Positions 19,072-26,310 of a DNA stretch of 64,000 bases are shown in pieces. The DNA lies in NCBI RefSeq assembly GCF_001463885.1, contig NZ_BBWQ01000011.1, positions 1 to 64,000 on the forward strand, written 5' to 3'. Source of the DNA: Aureimonas altamirensis. Lineage in GTDB: Bacteria > Pseudomonadota > Alphaproteobacteria > Rhizobiales > Rhizobiaceae. Each line of letters starts with the position of its first letter. The first letter of the stretch is position 1. A program made the position numbers and the translations under genes. A model generated the notes under the pieces. That model was not told where the DNA came from. It saw only the letters and a list, made by a program, of their open reading frames with translations, and made no database searches.

Positions 19072-19824
19072 TCAACTGCCTGGCGAAGATCGGTCGGTTT
19101 GCTCGTCCGCGCGACGCGCCTTCCGGCCCGGCGCGGCCACCCGTTCGGCCTCGGCATACGGCCGCAGCACGTCCATGAGGCTGACGCGCGCGGCAGGCGT
19201 CTTCAGAAAGGCCCTGGACGCGACCTCGTCCAGATGGTGCGCCATCAGCCGCGCGGCGGCATCCGCATCGTCCGACACCAGCGCATCGATGATGGCGCGA
19301 TGCTCCGAGACGGCGCACTCGGAAGAATGCGGCCGCCCGAAGGTGGCCAGCGACAGGCTGGATCGGTAGGCGATCTCGCGGACAAACCGGGTCAGGGTGG
19401 GCTTTCCGGTCATGTCCGCCAGCATCACGTGAAACTCCGTCGCAAGGCGGATGGAGTTGGCTTCCGGTCCGCCGCGCGCCTTTTCCTCTTCGCGGACATG
19501 GGCCTTCAGAGCCTCGACCTGATCGGGGTTCAGGTTGCCGCACAGAGCGTGCACCACCAGCCGCTCCAGCTCCCGCCGGATGTTGAACTCGTCTCGCGCC
19601 TCCTCGAAGGACGGCGTCGCCACGATGGCGATGCGGTTGCGCCGCAACTCCACCAGGCCCTCCGAAGCAAGTTGCCCCAGCGCATGCCGCGCGATGGTGC
19701 GACTGACGCCGAAACGTTCGCCGAGCGTGTCCTCCGGCAGCTTGTCGCCCGGCGCGAGCGCCTGTTCCAGGATCGCGCGGCGGATTGCGCGGCATATGAC
19801 GAGTGTACGGTTGGAAGCATCCAT
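19072..19824 (-). CDS. GntR family transcriptional regulator (FadR/FCD subfamily)
   Basis: 250-aa regulator. The N-terminal winged helix (about residues 8-70) has the pattern ICRAIRRAILEQALAPGDKLPEDTLGERFGVSRTIARHALGQLASEGLVE. The C-terminal FCD ligand domain shows FNIRRELERLVV, EFHVMLADMTG and SEHRAIIDAL with the histidines that bind a metal-coordinated ligand. The ATG at 19824 is chosen over 19905 because HTH homology starts about ten residues later. It probably controls the adjacent import and hydantoinase cluster. Confidence 0.9.
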   Translation of the reverse strand: MDASNRTLVICRAIRRAILEQALAPGDKLPEDTLGERFGVSRTIARHALGQLASEGLVELRRNRIAIVATPSFEEARDEFNIRRELERLVVHALCGNLNPDQVEALKAHVREEEKARGGPEANSIRLATEFHVMLADMTGKPTLTRFVREIAYRSSLSLATFGRPHSSECAVSEHRAIIDALVSDDADAAARLMAHHLDEVASRAFLKTPAARVSLMDVLRPYAEAERVAAPGRKARRADEQTDRSSPGS

Positions 19825-20142
19825 CGGCGTCTGTTCGGCTTGGTGGCGGGATAAGGCTCTGTAGCATCCATAGAAGCCGGCGGACACAGTTTGCACAAGA
19901 TACATGCTCCTGCATCAATCGCATGCAGTCCGATAGTTGTTTCCCGTACATTTCGGACGGCCTATTTTCTTGCTACCAGCCGTGCGGCAGAACGGCGGCG
20001 ACGGATCGCCGCGCGGCCACGCGTTTGAAAAGTCGCAGCGCTACGCCAGTTCCACCCGGGCGCCGGCCTGGACATCGGCATTTCAACGGAGTGCTGCGAT
20101 GGGATACGGCAGATCGGACGCATGTAACCGGACCTTCCGCGC
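19825..20142. other. Intergenic region without a recognisable gene
   Basis: This 318-bp divergent region holds the promoters of gntR (minus) and the esterase gene (plus). I see GCATGCA at 19921-19927 and an inverted repeat GTCCGA/TCGGAC at 19928-19933 and 19953-19958. No RNA gene or convincing small open frame is visible. Confidence 0.5.
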
Positions 20143-21015
20143 ATGAGACTTGCCCGCCGTTTCGGCGCGGCCTCCCTGGTTGCGGGCATTGCCGTCTTGT
20201 TGACAGGCTGCGCGAGCCAGGTGGTCGACCTGATCACCAGCCGGGCGGGTTACAGCGTTTCGAAAGACATCGCGTACGGGCCGGATCCACGCCAGACATA
20301 CGATCTCTATGTGCCCGACGGCGCAACAGCGGCAACGCCGCTGGTGGTATTCATCCATGGCGGATCGTGGGACACCGGTTCCAAGAACATCTACCGCTTC
20401 GTCGGACAGGCGCTGACGGCGCAGGGATATGTCGTCGCCATCCCCGAATACAGGCTGTATCCGCAGGTTACCTTCCCTGCATTCGTCGAGGATGCGGCAA
20501 GCGCATTCGCGGCCATCGAAGACAGGGTGCGGGCCGGCGCCGACGGGCTGCCGGCCGGGCCGCATCCCATGGCGCTGATGGGTCACTCGGCCGGCGCCGA
20601 GATTGCGGCACTGCTGGCTTTCGATCAAAGCTACCTTGCGGCTGCGGGCTCATCGCGAGAGCGCATTTCCGCGTTTGTGGGCCTGGCCGGCCCTTACGAC
20701 TTCCTGCCGTTGACGGACGAGCGCTACAAGCGCATCTTCCCGCCAGCGCTGCGCCAGCGCAGCCAGCCCGTCAACTACGCCGACGGCAACGGACCGCCGA
20801 CACTCCTGATCCATGGCACCGCCGACACTACGGTGGCGCCGGACAATTCGGTTTCGATGGCGCGCGCCATAAAGCGCGCGGGCGGCACGGTAACGCTGCG
20901 CCTTTTCGATGGGGTCGATCATCTCGGTCCCATCTCGGCTTTTGTTACGGCACTTCCCGTTTCCGACAAGGCAATGCGCGAAGCGGTGTTCACATTCCTG
21001 CAGGACCACGAGTAA
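20143..21015 (+). CDS. Alpha/beta hydrolase lipoprotein (esterase/lipase-like)
   Basis: 290-aa exported esterase-like protein. The lipobox is LLTGC (Cys23). The oxyanion motif HGGSW is at residues 72-76 and the nucleophile elbow GHSAG has Ser149. The acid (HGTADTTV) and His (DGVDHLG) follow at spacings expected for the BD-FAE/hormone-sensitive-lipase type. It would hydrolyse an ester at the membrane; the substrate is unknown. It leads a three-gene plus-strand group with YciI and an ATPase. Confidence 0.87.
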   Translation: MRLARRFGAASLVAGIAVLLTGCASQVVDLITSRAGYSVSKDIAYGPDPRQTYDLYVPDGATAATPLVVFIHGGSWDTGSKNIYRFVGQALTAQGYVVAIPEYRLYPQVTFPAFVEDAASAFAAIEDRVRAGADGLPAGPHPMALMGHSAGAEIAALLAFDQSYLAAAGSSRERISAFVGLAGPYDFLPLTDERYKRIFPPALRQRSQPVNYADGNGPPTLLIHGTADTTVAPDNSVSMARAIKRAGGTVTLRLFDGVDHLGPISAFVTALPVSDKAMREAVFTFLQDHE

Positions 21016-21043
21016 GGCAAAGCAAGACCGACAGGAGGAAACG

Positions 21044-21403
21044 ATGCGCGTGATGGTGATCGTAAAGGCCAGTGCGGACTCGGAAGCGGGCACCATGCCC
21101 TCTGCGCAATTGCTGGAGGCGATGGAAGACTTCAACAGACAATTGATCGCCGCCGGCATCATGGTGACGGGAGACGGGCTCAAGCCCTCGTCGCAGGGCA
21201 AGCGCATCCATTTCGACGGCACCGCGCGTACGGTGAGCGACGGGCCATTTGCCCAGACAAACGAACTCGTCGCCGGCTTCTGGCTGTGGCAGGTGCGCGA
21301 TATGGACGAGGCGATGGAATGGGCGCAGCGATGCCCCAACCCGATGCCAGGGCCCAGCGATCTGGAAATCCGCCCGCTTTACGAAATGGCGGATTTCGAG
21401 TGA
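21044..21403 (+). CDS. YciI/DGPF family protein
   Basis: 119-aa ferredoxin-like-fold protein. The pattern MRVMVIVKASADSEAG, GVMVTGDGLKPSS-like core (IMVTGDGLKPSSQGKRI) and VSDGPFAQTNELVAGFWLW is the DGPF signature. Such proteins often sit beside ECF sigma factors or VOC proteins; their function is unclear. AGGAGG seven bp before the ATG at 21044 fixes the start. The stop codon overlaps the GTG of the next gene. Confidence 0.88.
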   Translation: MRVMVIVKASADSEAGTMPSAQLLEAMEDFNRQLIAAGIMVTGDGLKPSSQGKRIHFDGTARTVSDGPFAQTNELVAGFWLWQVRDMDEAMEWAQRCPNPMPGPSDLEIRPLYEMADFE

Positions 21404-21975
21404 GCGATACTGGCGGACGGCATGTCGTCCTGTCCGGCTGTTCGGGTGGCGGCAAGTCCAGCCTGCTGGCGGAACTGTCGCAGCGCGGTTTTGCCACCGT
21501 TCCGGAGCCCGGCCGCAGGATCGTGCAGCGCGAAGCGCAAGGCAGCGGCGCGGCACTGCCATGGGTCGATCTTGCCGCCTTCGCTGTCAAGGCTGTGGCA
21601 TTGGCGGCCGAGGACCGCAAAGCCGCCGCGCATGTGCCAGATCCGGTCTTCTTTGACCGCAGCCTTGTCGATGCGGCCGTGGCGCTGGAACATGCGACAG
21701 GGTATCCTTCAAGGCAAACCCTTGCCGACCATGAGAGCTACCATCCGCAGGTTTTCCTGACGCCGCCCTGGCCTGAGATCTATGTCCACGACCCGGAGCG
21801 TCGGCACGGGTTCGACGATGCGACCGCCGAGTATGACCGCCTCCTGGCCGCCTATGTCGACCTTGGCTACGAGGCCATCATCCTGCCGAAAGCGGGCGTC
21901 GCCGACAGGGCCGACTTTGTCTTGGACTGCCTGTCACCTTACTCTGCCCGCTCGAAGCGGATTTCGACGCCGTAG
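21400..21975 (+). CDS. AAA family ATPase/kinase-like (AAA_28)
   Basis: 191-aa small P-loop protein. The Walker A motif GCSGGGKS is at residues 13-20. The pattern ERGFATVPEPGR-like (QRGFATVPEPGRRIV), FFDRSLVDAAVALE and HPQVFLTPPWPEIYVHDPERR fits the AAA_28 family of predicted nucleotide or antibiotic kinases. The GTG at 21400 overlaps the upstream stop (GTGA), indicating coupling. The 3' end overlaps the convergent VOC gene by 37 bp. Confidence 0.8.
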   Translation: MSDTGGRHVVLSGCSGGGKSSLLAELSQRGFATVPEPGRRIVQREAQGSGAALPWVDLAAFAVKAVALAAEDRKAAAHVPDPVFFDRSLVDAAVALEHATGYPSRQTLADHESYHPQVFLTPPWPEIYVHDPERRHGFDDATAEYDRLLAAYVDLGYEAIILPKAGVADRADFVLDCLSPYSARSKRISTP

Positions 21976-22763
21976 GCGGTCTCGGCCGGAATGGTCAGCC
22001 TGTCGCCCGCACGTTCGAACGCGATACCGGCCGCGCCGAGGCGGTCTGCCTGCGCATCGATGTCCGGCACGGCAACGGCAAATGCCGTGAAGCGGGCACC
22101 GTCCCCCTGCTCGGCCGGCACGACATCGATCCGGCCGCCATCCAGCGGGAAGACGCCATCGCCCTGCGGCACGCCGCCGGTAAAGGCGGCAAGGAAGGCT
22201 TCGTGCGCAGGCGGATGGGCGGCGGCAAGCGTTACGCCTGCAATATTGCGCCCGCCATTGGGGTGGGCCTGGAACTGCGGGTTCCAGAAGTTTTCCGGAT
22301 AATGCTGCTGGCAGACGAAGAAGCCGGCATCGGGTGCGGCCGCATCGACCGCGAAGGCCAGCGTGAAAGCGACATGCGTTTCGCTGCCATCCGGACGCCT
22401 GCCCTTGCGCTCGAAGAAAAACGGCTCGAAATCGCCGATACCGGCCTTGGCGAAGCGGGCCGCATCGGCCTTCGCATCGGCGCTGTCCAGCACCAGCATC
22501 GCCAGCCCCTGCCGCTGCCGGAGCGCATCGCGCACATAGGCGCCGAAGCTGAACCGGCCGGGCGCATGCGGCGGGATCGCCCCTTCGTCCGTCCCCACGG
22601 TGATCAGCTCGATGAAGGACGAGCGAAACTGCACCAGCCGGTTCTCGGTGCCCCAGGGATGCCGGTTGCGCGCGCCCACCATAAAGCCAAGCCGGTGATA
22701 GAAATCGCCCGCCGCATCCAGATCGCGGACGGTGACGACGAGGTGGTCGATCCTGCGGGGCAT
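21939..22763 (-). CDS. VOC family protein (glyoxalase-like domain)
   Basis: 274-aa protein starting with RIDHLVVTVRDLDAAGDFYHRLGF, the first vicinal-oxygen-chelate module. It matches the Glyoxalase_3 type with LVQFRSSFIELI, a central module with NGGRNIAGVTLAAAHP, and a C-terminal IPAETAYGVEIRFE. It is probably a metal-binding isomerase, lyase or dioxygenase-like protein of unknown substrate. It is divergent from a double DUF1428 gene, with a perfect palindrome between them. Confidence 0.85.
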   Translation of the reverse strand: MPRRIDHLVVTVRDLDAAGDFYHRLGFMVGARNRHPWGTENRLVQFRSSFIELITVGTDEGAIPPHAPGRFSFGAYVRDALRQRQGLAMLVLDSADAKADAARFAKAGIGDFEPFFFERKGRRPDGSETHVAFTLAFAVDAAAPDAGFFVCQQHYPENFWNPQFQAHPNGGRNIAGVTLAAAHPPAHEAFLAAFTGGVPQGDGVFPLDGGRIDVVPAEQGDGARFTAFAVAVPDIDAQADRLGAAGIAFERAGDRLTIPAETAYGVEIRFERAE

Positions 22764-22810
22764 CCATGCTCTCCTTCTCTACCCACGGGGATAGCCGGGC
22801 GGCATCCGGA

Positions 22811-22840
22811 TTGACAGGCCGAATATGAGTTGATATCAAC
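22811..22840 (+). promoter_or_regulatory. Promoter with overlapping palindrome before the DUF1428 gene
   Basis: TTGACA (22811-22816) and TATCAA (22834-22839) are spaced by 17 bp. The perfect 12-bp palindrome GTTGATATCAAC (22829-22840) covers the -10 element. This is a good repressor operator candidate, of ArsR or MarR style. The regulator is not in the window. Confidence 0.5.
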
Positions 22841-22909
22841 ATAAAAACGGCTGACGGTCGCGAACGTCGACAGGCTACCGGACATGCCCAACCATAAGAG
22901 GAAACGACC

Positions 22910-23620
22910 ATGCCCTATATCGTCGGATGCGTGCTGCCCGTCATGGCCGGCAAGCGCGAACGCTTCATCGAGCAGGCCCGCCAGGCGGCGCCCTTCTTCC
23001 GGGAATTCGGCGCGCATTCCGTGGTGGATGCGGTCGGCGACGACGTACCCCACGGCAAGCTGACGGATTTTTACCGGTCGGTGGATGCAAAGGAGGGCGA
23101 GCTTGTTGGCTTCGGCTGGATCGAGTGGCCCGACAAGGCGACGCGTGACGCCGGCGAAGCGAAGATGATGGAAGACCCGCGCATGGACATGTCCGACATG
23201 GCCTTCGACGGCAAGCGGATGATCTTCGGCGGCTTCGACCCGGTGGTGGACGAAGGGCCCGGCGGCAATTTCGGCTATGTCGACGGCTTCCTGCTGGCGG
23301 TGCCGACCGACCGCAAAGAGGAGTTCATCGACCATTGCCGCAAGGCCGCGCCGATTTTCTTGAACAATGGCGCGACACGCCATGTCGAATGCTGGGGCCT
23401 CGACGTGCCGGCCGGCAAGGTGACCGACCTGCAGCGTGCCGTGCAGGTGAAGCCGGAAGAGACGGTCTGCTTTTCCTGGATCGAGTGGCCCGACAAGGCC
23501 ACGCGGGACAGCGGCTTGAAAGCTGTCTTCGCCGACATGGAAAACAGCGGGGACGACAATCCCATGCCATTCGACGGCAAGCGGATGATCTATGGCGGCT
23601 TCGAGGTTGTCAGCCGCTGA
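22910..23620 (+). CDS. Tandem DUF1428 domain protein
   Basis: 236 aa made of two DUF1428 modules of about 118 residues each. Both contain the same landmarks: DKATRD (WIEWPDKATRD in each), FDGKRMI(F/Y)GGF near the end of each module, and V..GK(L/V)TD. Single-domain DUF1428 proteins are about 117 aa, so this is an internal duplication or fusion. The fold is a dimeric alpha-beta barrel, and here the two modules may form a pseudo-dimer. Function is unknown. GAGGAAACGACC precedes the ATG. Confidence 0.88.
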   Translation: MPYIVGCVLPVMAGKRERFIEQARQAAPFFREFGAHSVVDAVGDDVPHGKLTDFYRSVDAKEGELVGFGWIEWPDKATRDAGEAKMMEDPRMDMSDMAFDGKRMIFGGFDPVVDEGPGGNFGYVDGFLLAVPTDRKEEFIDHCRKAAPIFLNNGATRHVECWGLDVPAGKVTDLQRAVQVKPEETVCFSWIEWPDKATRDSGLKAVFADMENSGDDNPMPFDGKRMIYGGFEVVSR

Positions 23621-23630
23621 GACGCAAAGG

Positions 23631-23656
23631 CGGGCCGCCCTGTATCGGACGGCCCG
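23631..23656. terminator. Bidirectional hairpin between convergent genes
   Basis: CGGGCCG-N12-CGGCCCG lies between the stops of the DUF1428 gene and the double-glycine peptide gene. No clear T-run follows on the plus strand (TAAATATC), so termination is likely but not certain. Confidence 0.5.
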
Positions 23657-23662
23657 TAAATA

Positions 23663-23839
23663 TCAGTGGATCAGTTCGTAAACGGCGATGCCGAGCCACG
23701 AGCCGAAATCGTTGAGCCCGCGTGCAACGTCATTGATCGAATTGCCGAGTTCCGACTGCGGGTTGGTAATCGGCTCACGCAGGGTGCCACCTTCGCCGCC
23801 GCTGACAATCTCGAATTCCTGCAAGGTCAGTTCACGCAT
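23663..23839 (-). CDS. Double-glycine leader peptide (bacteriocin-like precursor)
   Basis: 58-aa peptide starting MRELTLQEFEIVSGG, a classical double-glycine leader (Leu at -12 and -10 like positions, Glu, Val at -4, Gly-Gly at -2/-1). Cleavage after residue 15 would give a 43-residue core, net acidic (six acidic, two basic residues) with a hydrophobic C-terminal stretch GSWLGIAVYELI. TTGGAGGATACA precedes the ATG at 23839. The open frame extends upstream, but without a ribosome site. No C39-peptidase ABC transporter or immunity gene is visible nearby. Flanking DNA is richer in A+T than its neighbours, which may mean transfer. Confidence 0.7.
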   Translation of the reverse strand: MRELTLQEFEIVSGGEGGTLREPITNPQSELGNSINDVARGLNDFGSWLGIAVYELIH

Positions 23840-23973
23840 TGTATCCTCCAACAAAGTTGTCTCGATAAATTCCAAATAGTACGAGACTGAAGGTAGCTTA
23901 CTGTCAGATAACCACAATGCTACAGGTCGACGACTTGACGCCTCTTATTTATGCCACTTTCCGGCGTTCCCGA

Positions 23974-26184
23974 CTAGAACTCGATTGCGGCTGAAACCGT
24001 GAAGGTGCGCGATGCGCCCGCCGCCAGGAAGCCGCGCGCCGACGAGGCCCAGTAATCCTCGCCGAACAGGTTCTCCACATTGGCGCGCAGTTCCACCGGC
24101 TTGTCGTAAGGGCCGGTGAAGGCATAGCGCAGGCCGGCATCGACGCGTGTCCAATCGTCGATCTTCTGCGTGTTCGCCTGATCGTACCAGGTGCTGCCGG
24201 TATGGATGACGCGGCCTGTCAGCGTCAGGCCCGGCGTCAGCCAGTCGATATCGTATTCGCCGTAGAGGTTGATGGCGACATTGGCGACGCCCGGCACGTC
24301 GTTGCCGTCGAAGCGGCCGCCCGCAGTGCGCTCCAGCTCGGCCTCGATCAGCGTGACGCCGCCCAGCAGCCGCACGCCATCCGCCACCTCGCCGAAGACA
24401 TTCAGCTCCAGCCCGCGATTGACCTGCCGCCCCCCCACCGAAAAGATCCGCGTGACCGGATCGGTGAAGCCGCTGGCCTGGGTAATCTCGAATAGCGATG
24501 CGGTTACGGCCATGAAGCCGAAATCGTATTTGACGCCCACTTCCTTCTGGTCGTTCACCACCGGCGCGAAGATTTCGTTGGCATTGGCGGCGGTGGCCGG
24601 GGCGATGGGCCCTTCCGTCAGCGACTCCACATAGTTGCCGTAGACGGACAGGCTGTCGGTTACGCGCACCAGCGCGGCTACGGCCGGGCTCAGGCGGGAA
24701 TCGCTGTAGTAATAGTTGCGCTCGCCCAGCGTCGGACCCGGCACGGTGGAGAAGCCGCGCGAGCGGATATCCTGGTAGCGCCCGCCCAGCGTCAGTTGGA
24801 AGCGGTCGTCGAACATGGACAGCGTATCGGTGAGCGCGATGCTGGTGAGCTGCAGATCGGCAAATTTCGGCCGGCCGCTGGCGCGCGGGAATGCGCTCGT
24901 ATCGATGGGGCTGCCGACGAAGAAGGTCGGATCGTAGATATTGGTCGGGAAGCTCGGCAGCACGACGCGCGGAAAGCCGCCACGGTAGTTTTCGTTCAGC
25001 GCCTGCGAGGCCGAGACGTTCAACTGGTGGCCCACGGCCCCGGTTTCGAACGCCGACCGCGCCCCAACCTCTCCGGTGAAGCCCTGGATCTTCTGCGGCT
25101 GGATGGCCAGCGTGGCGGTGGCATCGCCGTTCTCGTCCTGGATCAGGTAGGACGAGGTCAGGAAGTCTTCCCGGTAGCGGCTTGCGCCACCGGCGATATA
25201 CAGCGTTGTGTTGTCGAAAATGTCGTATTCGATGCGCCCGGCCGCCATCTGGTGCACGCTGTCGATATATTCGAACGAGTTGGCGGTGTTGATGCTGCCG
25301 TCCGGCGCGCGCGGAATGGTGATGCCCGGCACCGCGCCGTTGAACAGCGATGTCGGTGCATCGATTTGCTGGTTGGAATAATTGAGATCGAGAGAGGCGC
25401 GCAGGCGCTCGCCCCGATAGTCCAGCCCCACCGCGCCGACGCCGAGCTGGATGTCGTTGCGATCCAGCGTGGTATCGCCCGCGCGGTACGATCCGTTGAC
25501 GCGGATGCCCCACTCTCCCGTCGGGCCGTAGCGCCGGCCGATATCGAAATGCGGCCAGATCTGCGAGTCGCTGATATAGGTGGTGGTGAGCCGTGTCAGC
25601 GGCGTATCGCCCGCGCGCTTCGGCACGAGGTTGATGGTGCCGCCCACCCGGCCGACGCCACCGTTGAGAAGGGTGGAGGGGCCTTTCAGGATCTCGACCC
25701 GCTCGATCCCCTCCAGATAGCTGCGCCGGGGATTGGCGATATAGAACAACCCGTCATAGGCGGTATCGAGATTGGTGACCGAGAAGCCGCGGATAAAGAA
25801 CGCGTCGCGCTCGCTGAAGGCCGGGGCATCGTTGCGCACCGATGGGTCGTTCAACACCACATCCGCCAGCGTGCGCGCCTGCTGGTCGCGGATCAGCTTG
25901 TCGGTGTAGCCGGTTACGTTGAAGGGCGTTTCCATGAAGCTGCGGTTGCCCAGCATGCCCAGCCGGGCGCCGGACCCCACCTGCCCGCCGGCATAGGGCG
26001 CGGGCGGCTGGCCCACCGTTCCGGTAGCCGGCAGGCCGTTGCCGCCCTGCCCGCCGCCCTGCACGACAACCTCGTCCAACAGCACGGAGTCGATCTGCTG
26101 TGCATGGGCGGACGTGCCATGCGCCAGCGCCAGGATGCACGCCCCGCCCGCCAGATAGCGGAAAAATGCGCCTTGCTTCGACAT
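23974..26184 (-). CDS. TonB-dependent siderophore receptor
   Basis: 736-aa outer-membrane receptor. The signal peptide ends near GTSAHA-QQ. A TonB-box-like LLDEVVVQGG follows, then the plug domain (SFMETPFNVTGYTDKLI, RGFSVTNLDTAYDGL, EILKGPSTLLNG) and a 22-strand beta barrel ending in the canonical terminal Phe (SAAIEF). It belongs to the FhuA/FpvA-like siderophore class, which imports ferric hydroxamates or similar. No partner ABC genes lie nearby. The ATG at 26184 is used; the upstream ATG at 26205 has no better ribosome site. Confidence 0.93.
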   Translation of the reverse strand: MSKQGAFFRYLAGGACILALAHGTSAHAQQIDSVLLDEVVVQGGGQGGNGLPATGTVGQPPAPYAGGQVGSGARLGMLGNRSFMETPFNVTGYTDKLIRDQQARTLADVVLNDPSVRNDAPAFSERDAFFIRGFSVTNLDTAYDGLFYIANPRRSYLEGIERVEILKGPSTLLNGGVGRVGGTINLVPKRAGDTPLTRLTTTYISDSQIWPHFDIGRRYGPTGEWGIRVNGSYRAGDTTLDRNDIQLGVGAVGLDYRGERLRASLDLNYSNQQIDAPTSLFNGAVPGITIPRAPDGSINTANSFEYIDSVHQMAAGRIEYDIFDNTTLYIAGGASRYREDFLTSSYLIQDENGDATATLAIQPQKIQGFTGEVGARSAFETGAVGHQLNVSASQALNENYRGGFPRVVLPSFPTNIYDPTFFVGSPIDTSAFPRASGRPKFADLQLTSIALTDTLSMFDDRFQLTLGGRYQDIRSRGFSTVPGPTLGERNYYYSDSRLSPAVAALVRVTDSLSVYGNYVESLTEGPIAPATAANANEIFAPVVNDQKEVGVKYDFGFMAVTASLFEITQASGFTDPVTRIFSVGGRQVNRGLELNVFGEVADGVRLLGGVTLIEAELERTAGGRFDGNDVPGVANVAINLYGEYDIDWLTPGLTLTGRVIHTGSTWYDQANTQKIDDWTRVDAGLRYAFTGPYDKPVELRANVENLFGEDYWASSARGFLAAGASRTFTVSAAIEF

Positions 26185-26310
26185 CGCCAAACCCTCTGCG
26201 ACCAACCTTCGGATCGGGCTTACGATGGCGGGATTGCGGCGCTCAACGAAGAACGCCTCTAAATTATGACTTGTCCGTTCATGTTTTCGTGATCAGGGCT
26301 TTTCCTACTC

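Noticed and set aside
23600-26200. Dedicated exporter or immunity gene for the double-glycine peptide
   Set aside because: The neighbours are a DUF1428 protein and a TonB receptor; no C39-peptidase ABC transporter or small membrane immunity protein is seen.
24796-26262. 488-aa plus-strand frame opposite the TonB receptor
   Set aside because: Antisense shadow of a well-supported receptor gene; composition is Arg/Gly/Ala-rich and no motif is present.
26185-26310. Iron-regulator box (Fur, RirA or Irr) upstream of the TonB receptor
   Set aside because: A TTTAGA-N4-TTCT stretch on the minus strand recalls the Irr iron-control element, but its spacing and right arm do not fit; too weak to call.
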